Shown here one piece after another: positions 18,229 through 29,498 of a stretch of DNA of 64,000 bases; position 1 is the stretch's first letter; each line of letters opens with the position of its first letter. Under the pieces are notes generated by a model, which searched no databases, was not told the DNA's origin, and saw only the letters and a program-made list of their open reading frames with translations. This stretch comes from Paraburkholderia aromaticivorans. Its GTDB lineage: Bacteria; Pseudomonadota; Gammaproteobacteria; Burkholderiales; Burkholderiaceae. The translations under genes were made by a program, and so were the position numbers. The stretch spans positions 868,001 to 932,000 of the forward strand of contig NZ_CP022989.1 in the NCBI RefSeq assembly GCF_002278075.1, written 5' to 3'.

Positions 18229-18759
18229 ATGAGTTCCACTCCGTCCACTGCCAGCCGGCGCGCGAATCCGATTCGCTACATCAGCATTGCCGCCGTGGCC
18301 ATAGCGATCGCCATCGCCGGTTATTTCGCGTTTGCCGGTCAGCAGCGCGTGCCCGATGCGACCTTCACGTTGCTGTCCGGCCAGAAAGTCTCGACCGCCG
18401 ACCTGAAAGGCAAGGTCTACCTCGTCAACTTCTGGGCGACGAGCTGCGATACCTGCATGAAGGAAATGCCGCAGATGGTCCAGACCTATAACCGCTTCAA
18501 GGACCAGGGCCTCGAATTCGTCGCCGTGGCAATGAACTACGACGCGCCCATGTACGTGGCCAACTACACGCAAACGCGCCAGTTGCCGTTCAAGGTTGCG
18601 ATGGACGACGGCTCGGCCGCCAAGCAGTTCGGCAATGTCCAGCTCACGCCGACCACTTTCCTGGTCGACAAGGACGGCAGGATTCTCAAGCGCTATGTGG
18701 GCGAGCCGCAATTCGCGGAACTCGACCAATTGCTGGAAAAGGCGCTGAAACCGGCCTGA
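18229..18759 (+). CDS. TlpA/ResA-like membrane-anchored thioredoxin
   Basis: A 176-residue periplasmic disulfide oxidoreductase. One N-terminal transmembrane helix (about residues 16-36) anchors a thioredoxin fold with active site CDTC at residues 73-76 (VNFWATSCDTCMKEM) and the cis-Pro loop TPTTFLVDKDG. TlpA/ResA proteins reduce cytochrome c apoproteins or copper-site cysteines. No cytochrome maturation gene is adjacent, so the partner cannot be named. Confidence 0.88.
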   Translation: MSSTPSTASRRANPIRYISIAAVAIAIAIAGYFAFAGQQRVPDATFTLLSGQKVSTADLKGKVYLVNFWATSCDTCMKEMPQMVQTYNRFKDQGLEFVAVAMNYDAPMYVANYTQTRQLPFKVAMDDGSAAKQFGNVQLTPTTFLVDKDGRILKRYVGEPQFAELDQLLEKALKPA

Positions 18760-18799
18760 GCGCGCAGCCTCGCCTGATCCGATTCACACTGATTCAAAC

Positions 18800-18828
18800 A
18801 CGCCGGCGTCGCATTTCGACGCCGGCGT
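18800..18828. terminator. Bidirectional terminator between the TlpA-like gene and dctD
   Basis: A perfect 11-bp stem (18800-18810 and 18818-18828, 7-nt loop) with TTTTC on the plus-strand side and AA-rich bases before the stem. It separates the convergent TlpA-like gene and dctD. Confidence 0.8.
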
Positions 18829-18838
18829 TTTCATTTCG

Positions 18839-20191
18839 TCAGCGCTCCCCTTCCCCTTTGGCCGCGAGGCCATACCGCTTGATCTTCTCGTAGAGCGTGG
18901 CTTTGCCGAGCTGCAGCTTGTCTGCCGCAATCGCGACCACACCGCCGGTCTGCTCCAACGCCTCCGCGATCACCGCCCGCTCGAATTGTTCGACGCGCTC
19001 CTTCAGAGGCTGCGTGGCCGCGCCGTCGTCGCCGAAAGACATGACGGGGTCGTCGGCGACGCCGAGCACGAAGCGATCGGCGGCATTGCGCAGTTCCCGC
19101 ACATTGCCCGGCCAGTCGCGCTGCATCAGGCTCGCGCGCTGACGATCGGTGAGAATCGGCGCGGGGCGCTGATAACGCACCGCCGCGTCCAGCAGAAAGT
19201 GTTCGAAGAGCGGCACGATATCCTCGCGACGCTCGCCCAGCGGCGGTAGCGCGATCGTGACGACATTCAGCCGGTACAGCAGATCGCGCCGGAACGAGCC
19301 GTCCGCGACGTGCTCGGCCATGTCGCCCTTGGCGGCGGCGACCACGCGGCAATTCACGCGAATCGGCTGATTCGAACCGAGCCGCTCCAGCACGCCGTCC
19401 TGCAGCACGCGCAGCAGCTTGACCTGCAACGCGAGCGGCATGCTCTCGATTTCGTCGAGAAACAGCGTGCCGCCCGACGCATGCTCGAGCTTGCCGATAC
19501 GGCGTTTCGCCGCGCCCGTGAATGCGCCCGGCTCGTAGCCGAACATTTCCGACTCGAACATCGGCTCCGGCAACGCGCCACAGTTCACCGCGATAAACGG
19601 CTTGTCACGCCGCGGCGAGAGTTCATGCAGACTGCGCGCGATCAGTTCCTTGCCCGCGCCGGTGTCGCCGTTGATCAGCACGGAGGCATCCGTCGGCGCG
19701 ACATTGGCGATCAGACGCCGCACCTGTTCGATCGCCGGACTCCTGCCGATGATCCGCGGCGCCACCGAGTTCTGTTCCGCCAGCTCGCGTCGCAGCGCGA
19801 GATTCTCCAGCACCAGCTTGCGGCGCTCCAACGCACGCCGCACGGTTTCGATCAAGCGTTCGGACGCGAACGGCTTTTCGATAAAGTCGTACGCGCCGTC
19901 GCGCATTGCCTGTACGGCCATTGAAATGTCGCCGTGGCCGGTCACCAGAATCACCGGCACGTCGGGTGCGCGCTCATGGCATTGCGCAAGCAGTTCAAGA
20001 CCGCTTGCGCCCGGCAAACGAATGTCGCTGACAATCACGCCGGAAAAGTCCGCGCTGATCATCTTCGCCGCGGATTCCACCGACGCATGGCCGATCACGT
20101 CGAAGCCCGCCAGTTGCAGACTTTGCACGCTGGCGCGCCGCACCAGTTCGTCGTCTTCGATATACAGCACTTGCAGGCCGTGGTTCAGCAT
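18839..20191 (-). CDS. dctD: C4-dicarboxylate response regulator, sigma-54 activator
   Basis: A 450-residue NtrC-family regulator. The receiver domain has the acidic pocket at Asp13/Asp14, phospho-acceptor Asp56 in VSDIRLPG and Lys106 in FIEKPF. The AAA+ domain has Walker A GDTGAGKE (175-182), the sigma-54 contact loop GAFTGA (222-227) and [11 protein letters not shown]. The C-terminal Fis-type helix-turn-helix ends [21 protein letters not shown]. The ATG at 20191 was chosen because it starts just before the receiver domain; the open frame continues into dctB. It lies 17 bp after dctB. Confidence 0.94.
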   Translation of the reverse strand: MLNHGLQVLYIEDDELVRRASVQSLQLAGFDVIGHASVESAAKMISADFSGVIVSDIRLPGASGLELLAQCHERAPDVPVILVTGHGDISMAVQAMRDGAYDFIEKPFASERLIETVRRALERRKLVLENLALRRELAEQNSVAPRIIGRSPAIEQVRRLIANVAPTDASVLINGDTGAGKELIARSLHELSPRRDKPFIAVNCGALPEPMFESEMFGYEPGAFTGAAKRRIGKLEHASGGTLFLDEIESMPLALQVKLLRVLQDGVLERLGSNQPIRVNCRVVAAAKGDMAEHVADGSFRRDLLYRLNVVTIALPPLGERREDIVPLFEHFLLDAAVRYQRPAPILTDRQRASLMQRDWPGNVRELRNAADRFVLGVADDPVMSFGDDGAATQPLKERVEQFERAVIAEALEQTGGVVAIAADKLQLGKATLYEKIKRYGLAAKGEGER

Positions 20192-20208
20192 GGCGTTTTC
20201 CGTGTGAT

Positions 20209-22209
<2,001 letters not shown>

Positions 22210-22265
22210 ACGCTGGTGTCCGCGGCCATGAGCGCTACGTTAGAAGGCGTTGCCGATTGCGCGGC

Positions 22266-23546
22266 TCAAACGCCGGCTGGCTCTTTGAGCGGCACATCGC
22301 CACGCAACGCGGCGTTCAGTTTGCTGCGGTCCAGTTCCTTTTCCCATGCCGAGACCACCACCGTCGCCACGCCGTTGCCGACAATGTTCGTCAGCGCCCG
22401 GCATTCGCTCATGAAGCGGTCGATACCGAGAATCAGCACCATTCCCGACAGCGGAATGGTCGGCACCACGGCAAGCGTCGCCGCCAGCGTGATGAAGCCC
22501 GCGCCCGTCACGCCGCTCGCGCCCTTCGACGTCAGCATGGTCACCGCCAGCAGCGTGAGCTGTTGCGTCCACGTGAGGTCGGTGTTGGTGGCTTGCGCGA
22601 TGAACAGCACGGCCATCGTCATATAGATGTTGGTGCCGTCGAGGTTGAACGAATAGCCGGTCGGCACCACGAGGCCCACCACCGAACGCGAGCAGCCGAG
22701 CTTTTCGAGCTTCAGCATCAGTTGCGGCAGCGCGGCTTCGGACGAGCTCGTGCCGAGCACGATCAGCATTTCTTCCTTGATGTACGCCACGAAGCGCAGG
22801 ATGTTGAAACCCACCGCGCGCGCAATGATGCCGAGCACGACCACCACGAACACGATCGAGGTCAGATAGAACGTGCCGATCAGCTTGAGCATGGGCAGCA
22901 GCGAGCCGATGCCGTACTTGCCGATCGTAAAGGCCATCGCGCCGAACGCGCCGATCGGCGCCAGCTTCGTGATGATGCGCACGATGCCGAACAGCACATG
23001 CGAGAGGCCGTCGATAAAGCTCGTCACGACCTTGCCCTTTTCACCGGCTGTCGCGAGCACCGCGCCGAACAGCAACGCGATCAGCAGGATCTGCAGGATT
23101 TCACCCTGCGCGAACGCCGACACGAGCGTGTCCGGAATGAGGTGCATCAGGAAGTCGACGGTGGTCTGTCCGTGCGCTTTCGCGGCATACGAGGCGACCG
23201 CCTTGCCGTCGAGCGTGGCCGGATCGATGTTGAAGCCGACACCCGGTTTCAGCACGTGCGTGGCGATCAGACCGAGCACCAGCGCGAAAGTCGAGACGAC
23301 TTCGAAGTACAGCAGCGCCTTGCCGCCCACTCGCCCGACCTTCTTCATGTCCTCCATGCCGGCGATACCCGTCACCACCGTACAGAAGATGATCGGCCCG
23401 ATCACCATTTTGATCAGCTTGATGAAGCCGTCGCCGAGCGGCTTCATGTCGACGGCGAAATCCGGGTAGAAATGCCCGAGCGCGATACCGATGATGATCG
23501 CCACGATCACCTGGACGTACAGCACTTTGTGGATAGGTTTCTTCAC
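22266..23546 (-). CDS. dctA: C4-dicarboxylate/cation symporter DctA
   Basis: A 426-residue DAACS-family carrier for succinate, fumarate and malate, with about eight helices and two hairpins. Family marks are [18 protein letters not shown] (serine-rich re-entrant loop), [16 protein letters not shown] and the C-terminal [19 protein letters not shown]. The start [17 protein letters not shown] fits the first helix. It is the first gene of dctA-dctB-dctD, 56 bp ahead of dctB, and has its own sigma-54 promoter upstream. Confidence 0.96.
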   Translation of the reverse strand: MKKPIHKVLYVQVIVAIIIGIALGHFYPDFAVDMKPLGDGFIKLIKMVIGPIIFCTVVTGIAGMEDMKKVGRVGGKALLYFEVVSTFALVLGLIATHVLKPGVGFNIDPATLDGKAVASYAAKAHGQTTVDFLMHLIPDTLVSAFAQGEILQILLIALLFGAVLATAGEKGKVVTSFIDGLSHVLFGIVRIITKLAPIGAFGAMAFTIGKYGIGSLLPMLKLIGTFYLTSIVFVVVVLGIIARAVGFNILRFVAYIKEEMLIVLGTSSSEAALPQLMLKLEKLGCSRSVVGLVVPTGYSFNLDGTNIYMTMAVLFIAQATNTDLTWTQQLTLLAVTMLTSKGASGVTGAGFITLAATLAVVPTIPLSGMVLILGIDRFMSECRALTNIVGNGVATVVVSAWEKELDRSKLNAALRGDVPLKEPAGV

Positions 23547-23736
23547 GATGGTTCCTGCGATGTGGATGAGCTCAATGGCCTGCCACGCTGCGCATCATGC
23601 GAACGAATGATCGTCACGCCTGTGCACGGCATTAGGCCGCGACAAGACGACGAATTCAGAAATACCGGGAAGGGAAATCGGACATCGTTGTCTCCTTGCT
23701 TTAGTTGTCGGACCGTTGCGGCCGCGATATCTATTT

Positions 23737-23752
23737 CGCAAGGTCGATGCCA
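23737..23752 (-). promoter_or_regulatory. Sigma-54 promoter of dctA
   Basis: The minus strand reads TGGCATCGACCTTGCG, a match to TGGCAC-N5-TTGCW with GG and GC doublets 10 nt apart. It is 190 bp upstream of the dctA start. Its neighbour dctD encodes an activator with an intact GAFTGA loop, so the pair is self-consistent. Confidence 0.82.
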
Positions 23753-23814
23753 GCTCGACGCCAGGCGCAGCGCGTTGATTTATATAGATTTTCTAGCGAC
23801 TCACCGCGCATGCC

Positions 23815-23865
23815 GTCCGGAATTCCGGAAAGCCGGACACAGGATGTCGCGGAATCCGGAATTTA
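23815..23865. promoter_or_regulatory. Candidate DctD enhancer sites
   Basis: A perfect 14-bp palindrome TCCGGAATTCCGGA (23816-23829) and a related element GCGGAATCCGGAATTT (23849-23864) lie about 65 and 100 bp upstream of the sigma-54 promoter. Two tandem related dyads at this distance are what an NtrC-family activator needs. The sequence specificity of DctD in this group is not something I can confirm. Confidence 0.55.
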
Positions 23866-23874
23866 TCGGCACAG

Positions 23875-23901
23875 AAGCCTCGGGAAAACCCGGAGGCTTT
23901 T
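23875..23901. terminator. Terminator after the ABC transporter operon
   Basis: A stem AAGCCTCGGG / CCCGGAGGCTT (one bulge) with a 4-nt A loop and T bases on both outer sides. It lies 47 bp beyond the ATPase gene stop on the minus strand and just upstream of the dctA enhancer. Confidence 0.7.
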
Positions 23902-23947
23902 CAAACGCTCGATTCGCGCGAAGCGAGCGACGCCACCGCAACAGCGC

Positions 23948-25018
23948 TCAAACCGCGCCCTCTTCCAGCACCAGCAGATTCTCGTGCGAGAAACCCAGCG
24001 ACACGGGCTGCCCGCGTTCGGGCAAACCGCGATTCGGGTCGTTGAACACATCGAGCGAAATCACCGCGTCTTTCACGCGGGTTCTGATGCGCACCACGGC
24101 ACCGAGGAAATTCACTTCTTCGACAGTGGCGTTCAGCGTGTTGCGGCCTGGCGCGGCGGGCTCCAGCACGATCGCTTCGGGCCGCAGCGCGAGCAGACGC
24201 TTCTTGCCCGCATCGTTCGACGGCAACTCCTGCGTGGTGGTCAATTCCTGGCCGTCCACCACCATCTTGCCGGTCGCCGGATCGACCACGTGCCCGGCCA
24301 GAATGTTCAGTGTGCCCACGAATGACGCGACAAACCGTGTGCGCGGGTAGTTATAGATTTCGGAGGGCGAGCCGATCTGCTCGACGCGGCCCTCGTTCAT
24401 CACGACGATGCGGTCGGAAATCGACAGCGCCTCTTCCTGATCGTGCGTGACGAAAATCGACGTGATCCCGAGTTCGCGCTGCAACGCGCGAATGTCCTGG
24501 CGCAACGAAATGCGGATCTTGGCGTCGAGCGCCGAGAGCGGTTCGTCGAGCAGCAGCACTTGCGGCTTACCGGCGAGCGCCCGCGCGAGCGCCACGCGCT
24601 GCTGCTGGCCGCCCGACAATTGCCACGGATAACGCCCGCCCAGTTGCGGCAGCTTGATCAGTTGCAGCATCTCCTCGACGCGCTGATTGATCTCCGCCTG
24701 CGGCCGATGTGTGATCTTCAGCCCGAAGCCGATATTCTCGGCCACCGTCATGTTCGGAAACAGCGCATACGACTGGAACACCATGCCGACCTTGCGCTGC
24801 CGCGTGCGAAGGTGGGTGACGTCCTTGTTGTCCAGCCGGATGATACCGCGCGTGGGCGTTTCGAAGCCGGCGATCATGCGCAGCACCGTCGTCTTGCCGC
24901 AGCCGGACGGCCCGAGGAACGTGATGAACTCGCCGCGCTCGATCTTCATATCGAAGTGATGCAGCGCCGTGTTCGCCCCGAAGGACTTATGCAGATTTTC
25001 GATCTCTAGGAATGCCAT
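23948..25018 (-). CDS. ABC importer ATP-binding protein (PotA/FbpC/AfuC type)
   Basis: A 356-residue import ATPase. Walker A GPSGCGKT is at residues 36-43, the signature LSGGQQQRVALARAL and Walker B LLLDEPLSALD follow, and a C-terminal TOBE-like domain (about 270-350) regulates activity. Sequence type places it with transporters for polyamines, ferric iron, sugar phosphates or aminoethylphosphonate; it cannot be assigned to one of these by sequence alone. It is the last gene of the cluster that starts with a glycerophosphodiester phosphodiesterase. Confidence 0.9.
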   Translation of the reverse strand: MAFLEIENLHKSFGANTALHHFDMKIERGEFITFLGPSGCGKTTVLRMIAGFETPTRGIIRLDNKDVTHLRTRQRKVGMVFQSYALFPNMTVAENIGFGLKITHRPQAEINQRVEEMLQLIKLPQLGGRYPWQLSGGQQQRVALARALAGKPQVLLLDEPLSALDAKIRISLRQDIRALQRELGITSIFVTHDQEEALSISDRIVVMNEGRVEQIGSPSEIYNYPRTRFVASFVGTLNILAGHVVDPATGKMVVDGQELTTTQELPSNDAGKKRLLALRPEAIVLEPAAPGRNTLNATVEEVNFLGAVVRIRTRVKDAVISLDVFNDPNRGLPERGQPVSLGFSHENLLVLEEGAV

Positions 25019-25064
25019 GTTTCGCTGCCCCAGTCCGTCAAACTCATTGGATCAAACGGTTGGA

Positions 25065-25856
25065 TTAAACTTTCTGGCCGCTCATCGCGCGGGCGGAGCC
25101 GAATACCTGAATCAAACCCATCGACGCCCACGTAATTACGAACGCGATGATCGCGAGCGCCGACGGCTCGTACGCGCGGTTCGCGCCGATCAACTGCAGA
25201 TAGGGGCCGAACGCGGGACGGTCGAGCAGGCTCGCCAGCGTGAACTCGCCGATCACCACCGCAAAGGTGAGAAACGCGCCCGACAGAATGCCCGAGCGGA
25301 TGTTCGGGAAGATCACCTTGAAGAGAATCGTCGGCCAGTTCGCGCCGAGACATTCGGCCGCTTCGGTGAGCGAACGCACATCGACCGCGCGCAGGCCGGC
25401 ATCGACGGCGCGGTACATGTACGGCAGTGACAGCGTCACGTAGCCGAACACGAGCAGCAGATCGGTGGCGCGCTCGTTGCCGGTGAGCGGCAGAATCGAA
25501 CTGCTGTTATAGATGCGCAGATAACCGAACACGATCACGATGGCCGGCACCACCAGCGGCAACAACGTGATGAACTCGACGAGCGGGCGCAGCTTCGGCA
25601 AACGCAGTTGCACCCAGTAAGCCGTCGGCACCACCAGCAGCACGCCGACCACGATCGTCAGCAACGCCATCAGGATCGAATAGCCGAACGAGGCCTGAAA
25701 GCGCGGATCGCCGAGCACGACGCTGTACGCTTCGAAGCTATAGGTGCCGCGCTTCATGCGCAGGCTGAACTCGAACGTCGCGATCAACGGAATAAGGAAG
25801 TACAGCGAACCGACGATCATCGCGGTCCACGCACCCACACGCGATTGGCTTTTCAT
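25065..25856 (-). CDS. ABC transporter permease (PotC-like)
   Basis: A 263-residue inner-membrane permease with six predicted helices. The EAA motif EAAECLGANWPTILFKVIFP is the contact for the ATPase. It overlaps the preceding permease gene by 4 bp (ATGA), so the two are translated together and should form the heterodimeric channel. The substrate is unknown from sequence. Confidence 0.88.
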   Translation of the reverse strand: MKSQSRVGAWTAMIVGSLYFLIPLIATFEFSLRMKRGTYSFEAYSVVLGDPRFQASFGYSILMALLTIVVGVLLVVPTAYWVQLRLPKLRPLVEFITLLPLVVPAIVIVFGYLRIYNSSSILPLTGNERATDLLLVFGYVTLSLPYMYRAVDAGLRAVDVRSLTEAAECLGANWPTILFKVIFPNIRSGILSGAFLTFAVVIGEFTLASLLDRPAFGPYLQLIGANRAYEPSALAIIAFVITWASMGLIQVFGSARAMSGQKV

Positions 25857-26791
25857 CGACGTCCCCTTTCAGCGCGCGAGCGCAGCCAGATGTAGCCGCC
25901 ATTCGAGAGGCCGGTGACGAGCACCATGCCGAGCGCGAGTGCATAGCCGAGATTCTGGTTGTGCATCACGTCGCCGCGAATTTGCGCATACAGCAGGATC
26001 GTGACGATGTTCAGCGAACTGCCGGTCAGCGCATAAGCCGTCGCGACCGCACCGAACGAGTTGGCGAACAGCAGCAGCGCGGCGCCGAGCACGCTCGGCC
26101 ACAGCACAGGCAGCGCGACGTAGCGCCAGTATTGATACGCGGTGCCGCCGAGGCAATCGCAGGCCTCGCGCCATTCGCGCTTCAGGCCGTCGAGCGCGGG
26201 CGTGACGATCAGCACCATCAAGGGAATCTGGAAATACAGATAGGTCAGCGTCAGCCCGGAAAAGCTCAGGATGCTGAAGCCGGTCGAGTACAGATTGAAG
26301 CCGAGGTATTTCTTCAGCAACACGGTGACGAGCCCGACGCGTCCCAATGTGCAGATGAAGGCAAACGCGAGCGGCACGCCGGCAAAGTTCGACGCGACGC
26401 CGGAAAACGTCATCAAGGTCGGACGGATCCAGCCCGGCAGTTTGCCCTGCACCGCCGCCCATGCGAGCAGCGAGCCGATCACCGCGCCGCCGAGCGAGGA
26501 AGCGGCGCTCACCTTGAAGCTGATCCAGTACGCGTCCATCACGGTCGGCTGGAGCAGGTCGCGGAAGTTGGCGAGCGTGAAGTGGCCTTGCGAATCCTGG
26601 AACGCGCCGACCATCAGGAAACCGGTCGGCAGAATCAGGAACAGCAGCGCGAAAGCAAAAAACGGCACCACGCCGATCCACGCGAGGAACTGCGACGCGC
26701 GGCCCGGACCGTCGACGCGAGGCGTTGGAGTGGGGACAGGCGGAACCAGCAATTCCGGCTGCACCGAGCCAGCATCCGATGAAGCGCTCAT
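25853..26791 (-). CDS. ABC transporter permease (PotB-like)
   Basis: A 312-residue permease. A Pro-rich cytosolic tail of about 30 residues precedes six helices, and the EAA loop reads EACDCLGGTAYQYWRYVALP. Two GC-rich hairpins separate it from the upstream binding-protein gene. The downstream permease overlaps it by 4 bp. Confidence 0.88.
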   Translation of the reverse strand: MSASSDAGSVQPELLVPPVPTPTPRVDGPGRASQFLAWIGVVPFFAFALLFLILPTGFLMVGAFQDSQGHFTLANFRDLLQPTVMDAYWISFKVSAASSLGGAVIGSLLAWAAVQGKLPGWIRPTLMTFSGVASNFAGVPLAFAFICTLGRVGLVTVLLKKYLGFNLYSTGFSILSFSGLTLTYLYFQIPLMVLIVTPALDGLKREWREACDCLGGTAYQYWRYVALPVLWPSVLGAALLLFANSFGAVATAYALTGSSLNIVTILLYAQIRGDVMHNQNLGYALALGMVLVTGLSNGGYIWLRSRAERGRR

Positions 26792-26825
26792 AGCTCACCC
26801 TTGGGGCAATCTGGCAAACGCCGGA

Positions 26826-26850
26826 CGCGCCGCACATCACGTGCGGCGCG
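26826..26850 (-). other. First hairpin between the binding-protein and permease genes
   Basis: Perfect 10-bp GC arms (26826-26835 and 26841-26850), 5-nt loop, with further partial pairing outside. Such structures after a binding-protein gene commonly protect its mRNA and lower permease expression. Confidence 0.6.
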
Positions 26851-26876
26851 CCGGCGGCAAAACTTCACGTTACGGT

Positions 26877-26919
26877 TGGAGGTCGCGGCGCACGTGTTCC
26901 GCTGCCGCCGCGACCTCCA
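26877..26919 (-). other. Second hairpin, directly after the binding-protein gene
   Basis: Perfect 13-bp arms (26877-26889 and 26907-26919) around a 17-nt loop, 9 bp beyond the binding-protein stop. Together with the hairpin at 26826-26850 it forms a double structure suited to differential expression within the operon. Confidence 0.6.
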
Positions 26920-26928
26920 CTACGCGGC

Positions 26929-28056
26929 TTACTTGACGTTCGCGCCGACCGCTTCGTCCCAGTGCTTCGTAATGGTCTCCTTGTACGCGTCCTGTTGCGA
27001 GAGCGTCGGGAACACCACGTTCTTGTATGCCGACGGGGGCGGCAGCTTGTCGAGCAACGCCTGCGGCACTTTCTTGCCGGCCACCAGTTCGTTGTAGCGC
27101 ATGGGGTGGCAATAACCCTTCAGCCAGCCGATCTGACCTTCATCCGAGTACAGATATTCCATCCACAGCTTGGCTGCGTTCGGATGCGGCGCATAAGCGC
27201 TGATCGCCTGCACGTACACGCCCGCGACCACGCCCGTCTTTGGAATCACCACCTGCACCTTTGGATTGCCCTTCAGCGTATCGCGGTCGGCCAGCGCGTT
27301 GTAATCCCAACGCACGACGATCGGCGTGGTGCCTTGCGCGAGCGAGGCGGCCTTGCCGATCACCGGCACGAAGTTGCCGCTCTTGTTCAGGTTGGCGAAA
27401 TAGGTAAGCCCGGCCTGTCCGGCTTTGCTCGCGTCGCCCTTGCTTTGCGAGAGGCCCGCCGCATAGACGGCCTGGATCGCCTGATTGGCCGAGCGCGGGT
27501 CGCCCGCCAGCGACACGGCATTCTTGTAGTCCGGCTTGAGCAGATCGCTCCAGTCGGACGGCGCCTTGTCGATCATGTCGGCGTTCACTTCAAACGAGAG
27601 CACGCCGTAGTAATCGCCATACCAATAGCCGTCGGCGTCTTTCGACTCTTTCGGAATCGAGTTCCACGAGGCGACCTTGTACGGCTGCAGCAGCCCTTCG
27701 GCCTTCGCCGACGGGCCGAACGAGAGGCCCACGTCGATCACGTCGGGCGCCTGCGGGCCCTTGTTACCCTTGTTCGCCTTGATGGCTTCGACTTCGTCGC
27801 CCGAACCCGCATCCGGATTCAGTTCGTTGATCTTGATACCGTACTTCTTCTGAAACCCGGCGACCAGTTCACCGTAGTTGCACCAGTCATGGGGCAATGC
27901 GATCACGGTGAGTTGGCCTTCCTGCTTGGCGGCGGCGATCAATGCATCGAGCGGCGCGGCCGAAGCGCCGCTGCTGGCGCCGGCGGCGGCCACACCCGCA
28001 ACGGCCGACATCGAGAGTAAACGAGCTAACGCGGTGCGGTTCATAGTTTTCCCCAT
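26929..28056 (-). CDS. ABC transporter periplasmic substrate-binding protein
   Basis: A 375-residue precursor. The signal peptide runs to about residue 33 (LARLLSMSAVAGVAAAGASSGASA). The mature part is a two-lobed binding protein of the iron/polyamine/thiamine-like class (LTVIALPHDWCNYGELVAGFQKK near the start; AYAPHPNAAKLWMEYLYSDEG towards the end). In this class the ligand varies from metal ions to putrescine, sugar phosphates (AfuA) and phosphonates. The upstream phosphodiesterase gene and GlpR-like operator suggest a phosphorylated glycerol compound; that is inference. Confidence 0.87.
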   Translation of the reverse strand: MGKTMNRTALARLLSMSAVAGVAAAGASSGASAAPLDALIAAAKQEGQLTVIALPHDWCNYGELVAGFQKKYGIKINELNPDAGSGDEVEAIKANKGNKGPQAPDVIDVGLSFGPSAKAEGLLQPYKVASWNSIPKESKDADGYWYGDYYGVLSFEVNADMIDKAPSDWSDLLKPDYKNAVSLAGDPRSANQAIQAVYAAGLSQSKGDASKAGQAGLTYFANLNKSGNFVPVIGKAASLAQGTTPIVVRWDYNALADRDTLKGNPKVQVVIPKTGVVAGVYVQAISAYAPHPNAAKLWMEYLYSDEGQIGWLKGYCHPMRYNELVAGKKVPQALLDKLPPPSAYKNVVFPTLSQQDAYKETITKHWDEAVGANVK

Positions 28057-28148
28057 CCTCTGCCGAAATTGCTACGTTTGGAAAATTTCTAATTCGAGCT
28101 TCAGGACGCGCGCCCGTGCACCCTGGCACCTGCGCCGCCTCGCCATGT

Positions 28149-28934
28149 TCAGGCCGGGTTTGCCGGCGCGGAAAACATGTCGTGTCGCAGTGTATCGATG
28201 CGATCTGTACAAATCATGTCGACACCCCATTGCGCGAGCAGTTGCGCGCGCGCCGTGTCGTTGACCGTGTAGGCGAGCACGCGCAGGCCGGCGGCGTGAA
28301 TCTTCGCGACCAGCGGCTCGGTCAGATACCGGTGGTTCGCGTGGAAGGACACGCAGTCGAGTTCCCGCACGACGCGCAGCCAGTCCGCCGGCACCTCGTC
28401 GAACAGCATGCCGCGTTGCAATGACGGCGCCGCGTCACGCGCGGCGGCCAGCGCCTCGAATGAAAACGACGACAGCAACGGCGGCGTCTGCCCTTGCCAG
28501 AGCGTCAGCGCGCCGCCTGCCACCAATGTCCCGGTGATCGCGTCGCGGCCCGGACATGGCTTGATTTCGATGTTGGCGGCAATGCCGTCGCGCGCGCAGC
28601 GTTCGGCCGCCTCGGCGAGCGTCGGCAAACGCGTGCCGGCGAATTGCGCCCCGTACCATGCACCGGCGTCGAGCGTGGCCAGTTGCCGCCACGTGTGTTC
28701 CGCGGCGGCGCCATGGCCGTTGGTGGTGCGCTCGAGCGTGTCGTCGTGCAGCAGAAAGAGTTGGTTGTCGGCGGACAGCTTGGCGTCGAATTCGACCATG
28801 CGGTAGCCATAGCGCACGCAGGCGTCGAAACCGGCGAGCGTGTTCTCCGGAGCGAGCGTGCCGCCGCAGCGATGCGCCGCCAGTCGCGGATAAGGCCAGT
28901 CTGCGGATGAAGCGCGATTAATCCCGTTTCCCAC
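28149..28934 (-). CDS. ugpQ: Glycerophosphodiester phosphodiesterase (UgpQ/GlpQ family)
   Basis: A 261-residue cytosolic-type GDPD without a signal peptide. It splits glycerophosphodiesters to sn-glycerol-3-phosphate and an alcohol. Catalytic and metal residues are visible in AHRCGGTLAPENTL (catalytic His with the ENT metal ligand), FDAKLSADNQLFLLHDDTLERTTNG (Asp and second His) and IEIKP (metal Glu/Lys). FHANHRYLTEPLVAKIHAAG and VNDTARAQLLAQWGVDMICTD complete the barrel. It is first in the minus-strand cluster with the ABC transporter, 92 bp ahead of the binding-protein gene. Confidence 0.9.
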   Translation of the reverse strand: MGNGINRASSADWPYPRLAAHRCGGTLAPENTLAGFDACVRYGYRMVEFDAKLSADNQLFLLHDDTLERTTNGHGAAAEHTWRQLATLDAGAWYGAQFAGTRLPTLAEAAERCARDGIAANIEIKPCPGRDAITGTLVAGGALTLWQGQTPPLLSSFSFEALAAARDAAPSLQRGMLFDEVPADWLRVVRELDCVSFHANHRYLTEPLVAKIHAAGLRVLAYTVNDTARAQLLAQWGVDMICTDRIDTLRHDMFSAPANPA

Positions 28935-29262
28935 GTCTCGTTACCTTTCAGATAGAGCGGTTGACTATGCTCTCGACACGTTCCCGGCCGCCACTGCGCG
29001 TTGCCATCAAGCACGCACGCATGCTTCAGGTAGTCCTTTCCCGCGCGAGCCTGGCGCGTAGTATCGCGCTAAGACAGGCGCCGCGATAGTCGGACGAACG
29101 CTTCATGCTTCCACCGAGCCGGCCGCGGCGGCGCCATGGTCAGGATGACGAAGCGTGCCGCCACCGGGGAGCGCCCCCCTTGCGTGCTTCGTTCAGGCGG
29201 TGGATCCCAGAATCCATTATGGCGACGACGCAGACCAGCCGGATTGCCAAAAAACGCCACTC

Positions 29263-29282
29263 AATGCTCGAAATCGGACATT
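29263..29282. promoter_or_regulatory. GlpR-like operator for the DeoR-family regulator
   Basis: The 20-bp sequence AATGCTCGAAATCGGACATT fits the E. coli GlpR consensus (WATKYTCGWWAWCGAMCATW, from memory) at 19 of 20 positions. It lies between ugpQ and the divergent DeoR-family gene, 236 bp before the regulator. Confidence 0.7.
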
Positions 29283-29291
29283 TCAATTCCT

Positions 29292-29314
29292 TTTCGAACA
29301 TTTGATGTTCGAAA
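29292..29314. promoter_or_regulatory. Second operator palindrome next to the GlpR-like site
   Basis: Perfect 10-bp arms TTTCGAACAT and ATGTTCGAAA with a 3-bp spacer. Each arm is a GlpR-type half site (ATGTTCG), and the palindrome begins 9 bp after the first operator. Tandem operators of this kind usually bind a DeoR-family tetramer cooperatively. The region from 29340 to 29430 beyond it is AT-rich and may hold the promoter. Confidence 0.7.
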
Positions 29315-29498
29315 CAGGCTTGGCGCTTCGATCTGCGAAGGCTAAAGTTAAATACACAAACTTGCAAGCTGCCAAAAAAATACAACACAATTCGACTAAA
29401 GTAGTACGCTTGACATCGTCCGGACACACATTCGTGAGCACGATGTCGTAGTTAACAACAAGCAAGATAAACGCGCGTACGCACCCAGGGAAACATGC

